This document shows positions 1 through 7,554 of a DNA stretch of 64,000 nucleotides, piece after piece; within the stretch, counting starts at the first letter, position 1, and each line of letters opens with the position of its first letter. The notes below the pieces were generated by a model. It saw nothing but the letters and a program-made list of their open reading frames with translations. It searched no databases and had not been told where the DNA came from. The position numbers and the translations under genes were made by a program. The DNA is from Nonomuraea endophytica (lineage in GTDB: Bacteria; Actinomycetota; Actinomycetes; Streptosporangiales; Streptosporangiaceae): the NCBI RefSeq assembly GCF_014203235.1, contig NZ_JACHIN010000009.1, forward strand, positions 65,539-129,538, read 5' to 3'.

Positions 1-184
1 GAGTGCAGAGCGCCGTGGCTCAGCGCGCCGTGAGTGCAGAGCGCCGTGGCTCAGCGCGCCGTGAGTGCAGAGCGCCGTGGCTCAGCGCGCCGTGAGTGCA
101 GAGCGCCGTGGCTCAGCGCGCCGTGAGCGCAGAGCGCCGTGGCTCAGCGCGCCGTGAGCGCAGAGTGTCGTGTCTCGGTGCGCC
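1..184. repeat. 31-bp tandem repeat array, six units
   Basis: Units start at 1, 32, 63, 94, 125 and 156. The first four are identical; the fifth differs by one base and the sixth is degenerate. The array is cut by the window edge, so its full length is unknown. There are no spacers between units, so it is a minisatellite and not a CRISPR. It lies downstream of the MarR gene stop (that gene runs leftward). Confidence 0.9.
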
Positions 185-191
185 ACCCGCA

Positions 192-241
192 GAAGAAAGA
201 GCTCCCCGAAGGAAGAAAGAGCTCCCCGAAGGAAGAAAGAG
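192..241. repeat. 20-bp tandem repeat, 2.5 units
   Basis: Two perfect copies of a purine-rich 20-mer beginning GAAGAAAGAG (192-211, 212-231) and a half copy (232-241) abut the stop codon of the MarR gene at 249. They contrast with the GC-rich 31-bp array beside them. No function is visible. Confidence 0.8.
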
Positions 242-248
242 ACGGCGG

Positions 249-767
249 CTAGTTGGACGAGCCTGCGTCGAAGGGGGCGAGGAGGGTGCGGAGGAGGGCG
301 GCGAGGGCGCGTTGGTGGGGCTCGTCGAGGCCGGCGAGGAGGTCGTGTTCGCGGCGTAGCAGCCCCGAGAAGGCCGAGTCCACCCGTTGCAACCCCGTGT
401 CCGTCAAGGTGACGAGCACGCCGCGCCGGTCCTCGGGGTCGGGGCGGCGGCGGACGAGGCCGGCCTGGGCGAGGCGGTCGATGCGGTTGGTCATCGTGCC
501 TGAGGTCACCAGCGTGGCGCGGAGGAGGGCTCCGGGGGACAACTCATAGGGTTTGCCTGCTCGCCGCAGCGCCGTCAGCACGTCGAACTCCCATGGTTCG
601 AGGTCGTGCTCGGCAAAGGCGGCGCGGCGGGCCCGGTCGAGGTGCTTGGCTAGGCGGGAGACGCGGGAGAGCACCTGGAGGGGTTCGACGTCGAGGTCGG
701 GCCGCTCGGTCCGCCAGGCGGCGACCAGCCGGTCGACCTCGTCAAGGGACTCGTGCGCATCCGTCAT
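249..767 (-). CDS. MarR-family transcriptional regulator
   Basis: A winged-helix regulator of 172 residues, the usual MarR length. Helices for dimerisation lie at both ends; the HTH is near residues 70-110 (TSGTMTNRIDRL is the recognition segment) and is followed by the family wing signature DPEDRRGVLVTLT. It is divergent from a methyltransferase gene, with 55 bp between start codons holding two strong palindromes, so it probably represses both itself and the methyltransferase-VOC pair. The ATG at 767 is only 6 nt beyond a TAGACT -10-like hexamer (minus strand, 779-774) and has no Shine-Dalgarno, suggesting a leaderless mRNA. The ligand is unknown. Confidence 0.9.
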   Translation of the reverse strand: MTDAHESLDEVDRLVAAWRTERPDLDVEPLQVLSRVSRLAKHLDRARRAAFAEHDLEPWEFDVLTALRRAGKPYELSPGALLRATLVTSGTMTNRIDRLAQAGLVRRRPDPEDRRGVLVTLTDTGLQRVDSAFSGLLRREHDLLAGLDEPHQRALAALLRTLLAPFDAGSSN

Positions 768-773
768 GGATGC

Positions 774-833
774 AGTCTACTGTCTTGACATCGAGATACA
801 TATCTCGATATCAAATATCTCTATGTCGAGAGA
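774..833. promoter_or_regulatory. Divergent promoter with two MarR-type palindromes
   Basis: Plus strand: TTGACA (785-790), 18-nt spacer, TATCAA (809-814), then the ATG at 823, consistent with a leaderless transcript. Minus strand: TAGACT (779-774) just ahead of the ATG at 767. Palindrome 1 is ATCGAGAT-N4-ATCTCGAT (790-809), lying between the -35 and -10. Palindrome 2 is ATATCTCT-N6-AGAGATAT (about 814-835), which includes the start codon at 823. Arms are perfect. Assignment to the adjacent MarR protein is inference. Confidence 0.75.
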
Positions 834-1620
834 TATCTGGGACCCGTCAACGTACGAACGCTACGCCGACGAGCGGTCACGGCCGTTCTTCGACTTGACC
901 GCCAGAATCCAGGCTGACGCACCCCAGTATGTCGTAGATGCCGGGTGTGGCACCGGCGAGCTCACCATGGCGCTGGCCGAGCGCTGGCCGGGGGCGACGG
1001 TCGAGGGGTTCGACTCCTCGCCCGCGATGATCGCCAAGGCCCGCGAGACCGGCGGCAAGTTCACGGTGGCCGACGTCACCCTGTGGCGTCCCGACCGGCC
1101 GGTGGACGTCCTGGTCTCCAACGCGGTGCTCCAGTGGGTACCCACCCACCGCGACCTGCTCGGACACTGGGTCGACGCGCTCGCCGACGACGGCTGGCTG
1201 GCGTTCCAGGTGCCGGGCAACTTCGACGCGCCCAGCCACGTGCTGATCCGCGAGCTCTGCCGGAGCGACACCTGGCGCGACAAGCTCGGCGAGTTCGACC
1301 GGGGCGCGCCGGTCTCCACGCCTGTGGAGTACATGGAACTGCTCAGCGCCATGGGCGTCCGCGTCGACGCCTGGGAAACCACCTACGTCCAGTTGCTCCA
1401 GGGCGATGACGCCGTGCTGACCTGGGTCTCCGGCACCGCCCTGCGGCCGGTTCTGGACCGCCTCAACCCCGGTGAGCAGACGTCCTTCAAGCGGGACCTC
1501 AAAAAGCTCTTCGATGCGGCATATCCTCGCAAGGAGTACGGCACCGCCTTCCCCTTCCGGCGCATCTTCGTAGTGGCTCACAAAGCCCACAAAGCCCGCA
1601 AAGAGGTGGCGCACGCGTGA
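823..1620 (+). CDS. SAM-dependent methyltransferase, trans-aconitate methyltransferase-like
   Basis: A class I methyltransferase of 265 residues, close to the length of trans-aconitate 2-methyltransferase (Tam). Motif I is VDAGCGTGELT (about residues 31-41), followed by an acidic strand (EGFDSS) and motif LVSNAVLQWVPTH, which matches Tam-like enzymes. I chose the ATG at 823 because the protein begins with the family-typical RDIWDPSTYERYADER segment and a -10 hexamer ends 8 nt ahead; any upstream extension would run through the promoter. The next gene overlaps its stop (GTGA). Tam methylates trans-aconitate, an aconitase inhibitor; the substrate here is inferred from similarity only. Confidence 0.85.
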   Translation: MSRDIWDPSTYERYADERSRPFFDLTARIQADAPQYVVDAGCGTGELTMALAERWPGATVEGFDSSPAMIAKARETGGKFTVADVTLWRPDRPVDVLVSNAVLQWVPTHRDLLGHWVDALADDGWLAFQVPGNFDAPSHVLIRELCRSDTWRDKLGEFDRGAPVSTPVEYMELLSAMGVRVDAWETTYVQLLQGDDAVLTWVSGTALRPVLDRLNPGEQTSFKRDLKKLFDAAYPRKEYGTAFPFRRIFVVAHKAHKARKEVAHA

Positions 1621-1946
1621 AGCTCATCGCCATGCACCATGTCCAGTTGGCGGCGCCGAAAGGCAGCGAGCCGCAGCTCAGAGAGTTCTACTCCGGTTTC
1701 CTCGGCCTCACCGAGGTGCCGAAGCCGGAGGAACTGGCCAAGCGCGGCGGCGCCTGGTTCCGGGGCGACGGCGTGGAGGTGCACCTCGGCATCGAGGAGG
1801 ACTTCCGCCCCGCCAGGAAGGCCCATCCCGCTTTCCTGGTGGACGAACTGCCCGAAGGCGAGGTGGACCTGCTGTTCCCCGGATATCGCCGCGTCTACGT
1901 CACCGACCCCGTGGGGAACAGAATCGAGCTCCTGCAGGTCGTGTGA
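1617..1946 (+). CDS. VOC-family (glyoxalase/bleomycin resistance-like) protein
   Basis: A single vicinal-oxygen-chelate module of 109 residues. The two beta-alpha-beta-beta-beta halves are visible: MHHVQLAAPKGSEPQLREFYSG at the N-terminus (His in the first strand) and the closing strand VTDPVGNRIELLQ with its conserved Glu, the typical metal-ligand positions. Start GTG overlaps the methyltransferase stop by four bases (GTGA), so the two are translationally coupled. The family includes glyoxalases, dioxygenases and drug-binding proteins; nothing here fixes the substrate. Confidence 0.85.
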   Translation: MKLIAMHHVQLAAPKGSEPQLREFYSGFLGLTEVPKPEELAKRGGAWFRGDGVEVHLGIEEDFRPARKAHPAFLVDELPEGEVDLLFPGYRRVYVTDPVGNRIELLQVV

Positions 1947-1958
1947 AGTTAACCTTCC
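1937..1958 (+). promoter_or_regulatory. Candidate PHO box (two 11-nt direct repeats)
   Basis: GGTCGTGTGAA followed directly by GTTAACCTTCC. The second repeat matches the Streptomyces PhoP core GTTCACC at 6 of 7 positions; the first is weak. It lies 41 bp ahead of the CYTH-CHAD start, overlapping the end of the VOC gene. Function is inferred from the match and from the polyphosphate context. Confidence 0.4.
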
Positions 1959-1998
1959 AGTGGCATGATGTTCCGAAATCGGACACTTGCGAGGTGCT

Positions 1999-3456
1999 GT
2001 GGGCATCGAGATCGAAGACAAGTTCGACGTCGCCGACGATTACGCCATCCCGGACCTGAGCAAGATCGGTGACGTGGACGGGCCGAAGGGCTATCAGCTC
2101 GTCGCGCTCTATTACGACACTCCCGACCTGCGGCTGGCAGCTCGCGGGATCACGTTGCGGCGCAGGCGTGGCGGCTCCGATCCCGGTTGGCACCTGAAAC
2201 TCCCCAAGGCCAAGGGGGCGCGCCAGGAGATCACACATCCGCTGACGCGCAGCACCAAGGTCGTCCCGGCGCCGCTGGAGAACCTGGTGCGGGCCTACAC
2301 CCGGGGCGCGGAGCTCGTCCAGGTCGCCGAGCTGGACACCCGCAGGAACGTCACGGTCGTCTCCGTCGGCGGCAGCCCGCTGGTGGAGATCGCCGACGAC
2401 CGGGTCAAGGGCACGGTGTTCGGCGACGAGCCGCGGGTGGAGCGCTGGCGCGAGGTCGAGGCGGAGCTGCTCGAAGGCGACCAGGCGGTGCTCGCCAAGG
2501 TGGGCAAACGCCTCATGAAGGCGGGCGCCACGCCGGCCGAGTCGTCCAGCAAGCTCGCGCGGCTGCTCGACCAGCCGCCCCGTCCGGGCGGGCCGGCCAA
2601 GCCGGGCTCAGCGGGCGAGGTCGTCATGGACTACCTCGACAGCCAGGTCAGCGCCCTGCTGTCGCAGGATCCGAGGGTACGGCGGGCCGAGGACGACGCC
2701 GTTCACCAGGCCCGGGTGGCAGCGAGGCGCATGCGCAGCGCGCTGAAGGCGTTCAAGAGCATCGTCACCGGCACCGAGCACGTCCAGGACGAGCTGCGCT
2801 GGCTGGGAACGGTCCTCGGCGAGGCCCGGGACCTGGAGGTGACCAGGGCCAGGTTCGCCGGCCTCCTGCGGTCGCTGGCCCCGGAGCTGGTCCACGGCCC
2901 GATCCAGGAACGCCTGGGCGACGACCTGCTCAAGCGCGAGCAGGAGTCCTACAACCGGATCAGGGAGGCCCTGAGCGGCGACCGCTACTACACGCTGCTC
3001 AACGACCTGGACGCACTGCTGGCCGAGCCCGAGCTGGCCAAGCCCGCGGGCAAGCCGGCCGAGGCGACGCTCCAGGGCGTCGCGGCCAAGAACTGGAAGC
3101 GGGTCACCGACGCCTACGACCACGCGCAGGCCATCGAGGACGAGGAACGCCGCGAGATCGCCATGCACGACGTGCGCAAGGCGGCCAAGCGCGCCCGCTA
3201 CACGGCCGAGGCGCTCGGGATGAAGAAGCTGGCCAAGCACGCGGAAGCCGTACAGGAGATCCTGGGGCTCTATCAGGACGGGGTGGTCGCGCAGGAGACG
3301 CTCGCGAAGGAGGCCGAGAGCGCGCGGCAGGCGGGCGAGGACACGTTCACCTACGGTCTGCTGATCGGCATGGAGAAGAGCACAGCCGAGCGGGCGCACG
3401 CCGAGTTCCCGGCGGTCTGGGAGAAGACGGTGGAGGCTGTTAGAAAGATCCTATGA
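1999..3456 (+). CDS. CYTH and CHAD domain protein
   Basis: About 485 residues. The N-terminal CYTH (triphosphate tunnel) domain carries the diagnostic EIEDK (ExExK) at residues 4-8 and runs to about 205. A CHAD domain follows (about 215-480), a helical bundle rich in His/Arg/Lys with two duplicated signatures, HQARVAARRMRSALKAF and HDVRKAAKRARYTAEAL. CYTH proteins hydrolyse triphosphates or inorganic tripolyphosphate, and CHAD domains bind polyphosphate. With ppk 2 kb downstream this supports a polyphosphate role. GTG 1999 is preferred over the TTG at 1987 because GAGG (1991-1994) precedes it. The P450 gene overlaps the stop (ATGA). Confidence 0.9.
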   Translation: MGIEIEDKFDVADDYAIPDLSKIGDVDGPKGYQLVALYYDTPDLRLAARGITLRRRRGGSDPGWHLKLPKAKGARQEITHPLTRSTKVVPAPLENLVRAYTRGAELVQVAELDTRRNVTVVSVGGSPLVEIADDRVKGTVFGDEPRVERWREVEAELLEGDQAVLAKVGKRLMKAGATPAESSSKLARLLDQPPRPGGPAKPGSAGEVVMDYLDSQVSALLSQDPRVRRAEDDAVHQARVAARRMRSALKAFKSIVTGTEHVQDELRWLGTVLGEARDLEVTRARFAGLLRSLAPELVHGPIQERLGDDLLKREQESYNRIREALSGDRYYTLLNDLDALLAEPELAKPAGKPAEATLQGVAAKNWKRVTDAYDHAQAIEDEERREIAMHDVRKAAKRARYTAEALGMKKLAKHAEAVQEILGLYQDGVVAQETLAKEAESARQAGEDTFTYGLLIGMEKSTAERAHAEFPAVWEKTVEAVRKIL

Positions 3457-4643
3457 GTGAGCTCCCCGTCATCCCATTCGAGCGCACCACACCTCTGGAC
3501 GTTCCGGCCGCCTACCGCGAGCTACGACTACAACAGGGCATCGCCAAGGTCCGCACCCGGACCGGCGACGAAGTCTGGCTGGTCAGCGGCTATGAGGACG
3601 CCCGCAAACTGTTCGCCGAGCCGCTTCTCGGCCGCTCGCACCCCGAGCCGGAGAAGGCGGCGCGCATCTCCGGCTCGGCGCTGCTGGGCGGCCCGCAGGG
3701 CGACCACGCCACCGAGAAGGCCGACCACGAGCGGATGCGGCGGTTGTTCCAGCCGTCGTTCTCGGCCCGCCGGATGAAGGCGCTGGCCGAGCACGTCGGA
3801 ACGCTGGTCGACGAGCGCCTGGACCACCTGGCCGGCCTGAACCCGCCCGTCGACCTGCACGCCGAGCTGTCCTTCCCGCTGCCGGTGCTGGTGATCTGCC
3901 AGCTGCTCGGCGTGCCGTTCGAGGACAGGGGCTACTTCGGCGAGGTCTCCATCCGCATGGGCGACATCGACGACGCGGTCAAGGGCGAGGCGGCCCGCGC
4001 CGAGATGGGCGCGTACATGGCCGGACTGATCGAGCGAAAGCGCCGCGAGCCGGGCGAGGACGTGCTGACCGACCTCGCCGGTGTCATCGACGACGACGGT
4101 ACGGTCGCCCGGCTGGCCGGCGGCCTGCTGTTCGCCGGCCACGAGACGACCGTCGGCCGGATCGACTACGGCGTGCTGCTCCTGCTGGAGCGCCCCGACC
4201 AGCTCGCCGAGCTGGAGCGAGACCCGTCGCTGGCGCCCGCGGCGGTCGAGGAGATCCTGCGCATGGCCGTGCCCAGCCTGCACGGCATCCCGCGCTGGGC
4301 CCGCGAGGACGTCGAGTACGGCGGGCTGACCATTCACAAGGGCGACGCGGTGCTGATCTCCACCGACGCCGCCAACCGCGACGAACGGGTCTTCTCCGAC
4401 CCCGACGTCTTCGACCTGCACCGCAAACCCGGCGACCCGCACCTCGGCTTCGGGTACGGCCCGCGCTTCTGCCTCGGCGCCACCCTGGCCAGGGTCGAGC
4501 TGGAGGCGGTCTTCAGCCGCCTCTTCCAGCGCTTCGAAGGGCTACGCCTCGCCGTCCCGTTGCAAGAGCTGGAGGTGAACACCGGCCGGCTGACCCAGGG
4601 CTTCGCGAAGCTGCCCGTCACGTGGAATAGCGTTCGACACTGA
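3453..4643 (+). CDS. Cytochrome P450
   Basis: A soluble bacterial P450 of 396 residues. Visible: I-helix AGHETT (228-233) for oxygen activation, ExxR (E267-R270) of the K helix, and the heme loop FGYGPRFCLG with axial Cys340. The usual His of FGxGxHxCLG is Arg here, a common variant. No membrane anchor. It starts inside the CHAD gene stop (ATGA), so it is co-translated with a polyphosphate-linked gene, an unexpected pairing. No ferredoxin gene is adjacent, so the electron donor is elsewhere. Its 3' end overlaps the convergent Nudix gene by 26 bp. Substrate unknown. Confidence 0.92.
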   Translation: MSELPVIPFERTTPLDVPAAYRELRLQQGIAKVRTRTGDEVWLVSGYEDARKLFAEPLLGRSHPEPEKAARISGSALLGGPQGDHATEKADHERMRRLFQPSFSARRMKALAEHVGTLVDERLDHLAGLNPPVDLHAELSFPLPVLVICQLLGVPFEDRGYFGEVSIRMGDIDDAVKGEAARAEMGAYMAGLIERKRREPGEDVLTDLAGVIDDDGTVARLAGGLLFAGHETTVGRIDYGVLLLLERPDQLAELERDPSLAPAAVEEILRMAVPSLHGIPRWAREDVEYGGLTIHKGDAVLISTDAANRDERVFSDPDVFDLHRKPGDPHLGFGYGPRFCLGATLARVELEAVFSRLFQRFEGLRLAVPLQELEVNTGRLTQGFAKLPVTWNSVRH

Positions 4644-5448
4644 CCGTCCTGGTGCCGACCCGGTGCAGGACGGCGAAGGCGCCCTTGCGCAAGTGGACGT
4701 CGACGCCGCTGAGCGCGGAGATCAGGTGCGGCAGCACCTTCCCGTGGCTGCAGACGGCGGCGGGCACGGTGATGCCGTTCACCAGCGCGGGCGTCTTGTC
4801 GGCGTCCTGGTGCCGCTCGCTGAGCAGCGGATCGGTCGTGACGCCGGTGGAGAACGCCTCCATCGTCTGCACGCAGCGCAGGCTCGGCGAGCTGAGCAGC
4901 ACCTCGGGGCGGTAGGCGGGCAGCACCTGGGCGAGCGTGACCGCCTGGACGTAGCCCTCGGCCTCCAGCGGGCGCAGGTCGTCGTCGCCCTTCCAGTTCT
5001 GCCGGGATCCGGCGCTGCCATGCCGTATCAGGACAAGGGGGACGGTGCGCAGAGGCACGGCGGTCAGCGCGTGCAGGAGGCCACCGTCCCAGGAGTAGGT
5101 GAGGCGGCTGCGGGCGTCGGCGATCGACACCCACTCCAGGGCGTCGACCTCGTCATTCGGTACGAACGGCACCTCGTCGGCCATCTGGGCGGCCCAGTAG
5201 TCGACGCGTTTCAGCCGGCCCTTGAACAGGTAGTGGATCGGCGGCAGGGCGCGGCCCAGGTGCGCGGTGATGCCCGTCTCCTCGCGTACCTCGCGGACCG
5301 CGGCGGCGATCATGTGCTCGCCGGTCTTCAGCTTGCCCTTGGGGAAGGTCCAGTCGTTGTAACGATCACGGTGGATCAGCGCCACTTCGGGGTTGTTCGC
5401 GTCGCCTCGCCACACCACCGCGCCGGCGGCCCGGAAGATCTCAGTCAT
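4618..5448 (-). CDS. Nudix hydrolase fused to SixA-like histidine phosphatase (MutT1-type)
   Basis: 276 residues in two domains. The Nudix domain (about 1-135) has the box GKLKTGEHMIAAAVREVREETG matching GX5EX7REUXEEXGU. The second domain (about 140-276) begins with the phosphoglycerate-mutase/SixA signature LIRHGSAG. The same fusion is known as mycobacterial MutT1, which hydrolyses 8-oxo-GTP/dGTP and diadenosine polyphosphates. Start ATG 5448 overlaps the ppk stop by 8 bp and has GGAG 8 nt upstream, so it is translationally coupled to ppk. Roles in nucleotide sanitation or (oligo)phosphate metabolism are both possible. Confidence 0.88.
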   Translation of the reverse strand: MTEIFRAAGAVVWRGDANNPEVALIHRDRYNDWTFPKGKLKTGEHMIAAAVREVREETGITAHLGRALPPIHYLFKGRLKRVDYWAAQMADEVPFVPNDEVDALEWVSIADARSRLTYSWDGGLLHALTAVPLRTVPLVLIRHGSAGSRQNWKGDDDLRPLEAEGYVQAVTLAQVLPAYRPEVLLSSPSLRCVQTMEAFSTGVTTDPLLSERHQDADKTPALVNGITVPAAVCSHGKVLPHLISALSGVDVHLRKGAFAVLHRVGTRTVSVERYST

Positions 5449-7501
5449 CAACGGTTCTCCAGCGGCGGGTGCCGATGAGGTGGGTCTGCAGGTCCTCGCC
5501 CTGGTGCCGCACCCAGGTGCCGTCGGCCTTGAGCCACCACGCGTTGGTGGTGTCGGCCATGGCCAGGTCCATCAGCTCGATGAGGTACGCCTTGTGCTGC
5601 TGCCCGGTCACCTTGACCAGGGCCTCGACCCGGCGGTCCAGGTTGCGGCGCATGAGGTCGGCGCTGCCCACCCACACCTCGGGGCGGCGGCCGAGCCCGA
5701 ACTCGTAGACACGCGAATGCTCCAGGAACCGGCCGAGGATCGAGCGTACGCGGATGTTCTCCGACAGGTCGGGGATGCCCGGACGCAGGATGCAGATGCC
5801 GCGTACCCACAGGTCCACCGGGACGCCCGCGCGCGAAGCCCGGTAGAGGGCGTCGATCAGGGGCTCGTCGACCAGCGAGTTCGTCTTGATCCGGATCCTG
5901 GCGGGGCGCCCGGCCTGCTGGTGGGCGATCTCCCGTTCGATCCTGGCCAGCAGGCCGCCGCGCAGCGAGTGCGGGGCGACCAGGAGGCGGCGGTAGGCGG
6001 AGTGGTTGGAGTAGCCGGTCAGGTGGATGAACAGGTCGGTGACGTCCTCGCCGACCAGCGGGTCGGAGGTCAGCAGGCCGAAGTCCTCGTAGTGCCTGGC
6101 CGTCTTGGGGTTGTAGTTGCCGGTTCCGATGTGGCAGTAGCGGCGCAGCTCTCCGGACGGCTCCTGCCGTACGACGAGGGCGAGTTTGCAGTGGGTCTTC
6201 AGGCCCACGACGCCGTAGACCACGTGGCAGCCCGCGCGCTCCAGCTTGCGGGCCCAGGAGATGTTGGCGTGCTCGTCGAAGCGGGCCTTGATCTCCACGA
6301 CCACGACGACCTGCTTGCCGGCCTCGGCCGCGTCGATGAGCGCGTCCACGATCGGGGAGTCGCCGCTGGTGCGGTAGAGGGTCTGCTTGATCGCCAGTAC
6401 GCGCGGGTCGGCCGCCGCCTCCTCGATGAAGCGCTGCACGCTGGTAGCGAAGGAGTCGTAGGGGTGGTGCAGGAGCACGTCACGCTCGCGCAGCACGGAG
6501 AAGACGTCGTCATCGGCGTGTACGGCTTCCGCCGGCACGAACGGCCGGTAGCTGAGCTCGCCCCGGTCCAGGTCGGCGATGGCGTGCAGACCGGTCAGGT
6601 CGAGCGGCCCGGCGACCCGGTAGATCTCGTGCGGCGCGACGCCCAGCTCCTCGACGAGGAGGTCGAGCACCTCGGTGGTGATGGTGTCCTCGACCTCCAG
6701 CCGGACCGGCGGGCCGAAGCGGCGCTTGAGCAGTTCCTTCTCCAACGCCTGCATGAGGTTCTCGGTGACGTCCTCGTCGACGTCGAGGTCCTCGTTGCGG
6801 GTGACGCGGAAGACGTGGTGCTGGACGATCTCCATGCCCTTGAACAGCTGGCCGAGATGGGCGGCGATCACATCCTCAAGCGGGACGAAACGATCCTTCG
6901 AGGCGGTGACGAAACGCGGCAACTGGGACGGGACCTTGACCCGGGCGAAGACCGTGTGACCGTTGGTCGGATTCCGCACCACGACGGCAAGGTTGAGGCT
7001 CAGGCCGGAAATATAGGGAAAAGGGTGGGCGGGGTCCACCGCCAGCGGCGTGAGCACCGGGCGGATGCGCTCGCGGAACAGCTTGCGCAACTCGGTGCGT
7101 TCCTCGCGGCCCAGGTCGTCCCAGCGGACGATCTCGATGCCCTCGCCGGCGAGCTGCGGGCTGATCCGCTCGTGGAAGCCCGCCGCGTGCCGCTTGGCCA
7201 GGTCGCCGGCGATCGTGGCGATCCGGGCCAGCTCTTCGCGCGGCTTCAGCCCGCTCTTGGTCCGCAGCAGCAGGCCGGTGGCCATCCGCCGCTTGAGACC
7301 CGCCACCCGCACCCGGAAGAACTCATCCAGGTTGCTCGCGAAGATCGCGAGGAAGCGCACCCGCTCCAGCAGGGGCAGCGAGTCGTCTTCGGCCAGTTCC
7401 AGCACCCGTTGGTTGAACTGAAGCCAGCTCTCCTCACGGTTGAGGAACCGCTCCTGGGGCAAGGGCAAGTCGTTTCCTGGGTGCAACGGTTCCGCGGACA
7501 T
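5441..7501 (-). CDS. ppk: Polyphosphate kinase 1
   Basis: 686 residues, full length for PPK1. It reversibly transfers the gamma-phosphate of ATP onto polyphosphate chains at the membrane or in the cytosol. Visible: N-terminal helical domain (LQFNQRVLELA, NLDEFFRVRV), head domain, and two PLD-like catalytic halves with RYCHIGTGNYN carrying the phosphorylated His. It is followed by the coupled Nudix-SixA gene and sits near the CYTH-CHAD gene; an exopolyphosphatase homologue lies at 50707-51642. ATG 7501 follows three 11-nt GTT-starting repeats resembling a PHO box, so phosphate-starvation control is likely. Confidence 0.96.
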   Translation of the reverse strand: MSAEPLHPGNDLPLPQERFLNREESWLQFNQRVLELAEDDSLPLLERVRFLAIFASNLDEFFRVRVAGLKRRMATGLLLRTKSGLKPREELARIATIAGDLAKRHAAGFHERISPQLAGEGIEIVRWDDLGREERTELRKLFRERIRPVLTPLAVDPAHPFPYISGLSLNLAVVVRNPTNGHTVFARVKVPSQLPRFVTASKDRFVPLEDVIAAHLGQLFKGMEIVQHHVFRVTRNEDLDVDEDVTENLMQALEKELLKRRFGPPVRLEVEDTITTEVLDLLVEELGVAPHEIYRVAGPLDLTGLHAIADLDRGELSYRPFVPAEAVHADDDVFSVLRERDVLLHHPYDSFATSVQRFIEEAAADPRVLAIKQTLYRTSGDSPIVDALIDAAEAGKQVVVVVEIKARFDEHANISWARKLERAGCHVVYGVVGLKTHCKLALVVRQEPSGELRRYCHIGTGNYNPKTARHYEDFGLLTSDPLVGEDVTDLFIHLTGYSNHSAYRRLLVAPHSLRGGLLARIEREIAHQQAGRPARIRIKTNSLVDEPLIDALYRASRAGVPVDLWVRGICILRPGIPDLSENIRVRSILGRFLEHSRVYEFGLGRRPEVWVGSADLMRRNLDRRVEALVKVTGQQHKAYLIELMDLAMADTTNAWWLKADGTWVRHQGEDLQTHLIGTRRWRTVDD

Positions 7502-7518
7502 ATGAGCAATATGCCCTG

Positions 7519-7551
7519 TTTGATTGAACAGAACGTTAACGACGTCTCAAC
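7519..7551 (-). promoter_or_regulatory. Candidate three-unit PHO box ahead of ppk
   Basis: Read on the minus strand: GTTGAGACGTC, GTTAACGTTCT and GTTCAATCAAA, three consecutive 11-nt units each starting GTT. The 11-nt period and the GTT(C/A)A core are what the Streptomyces PhoP direct-repeat units show (core GTTCACC; matches 4, 5 and 5 of 7). The array ends 17 bp from the ppk start. PhoP binding is inference. Confidence 0.55.
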
Positions 7552-7554
7552 GGC

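Noticed and set aside
1..184. CRISPR array
   Set aside because: The 31-bp units are directly abutting with no spacers, and no cas genes are nearby.
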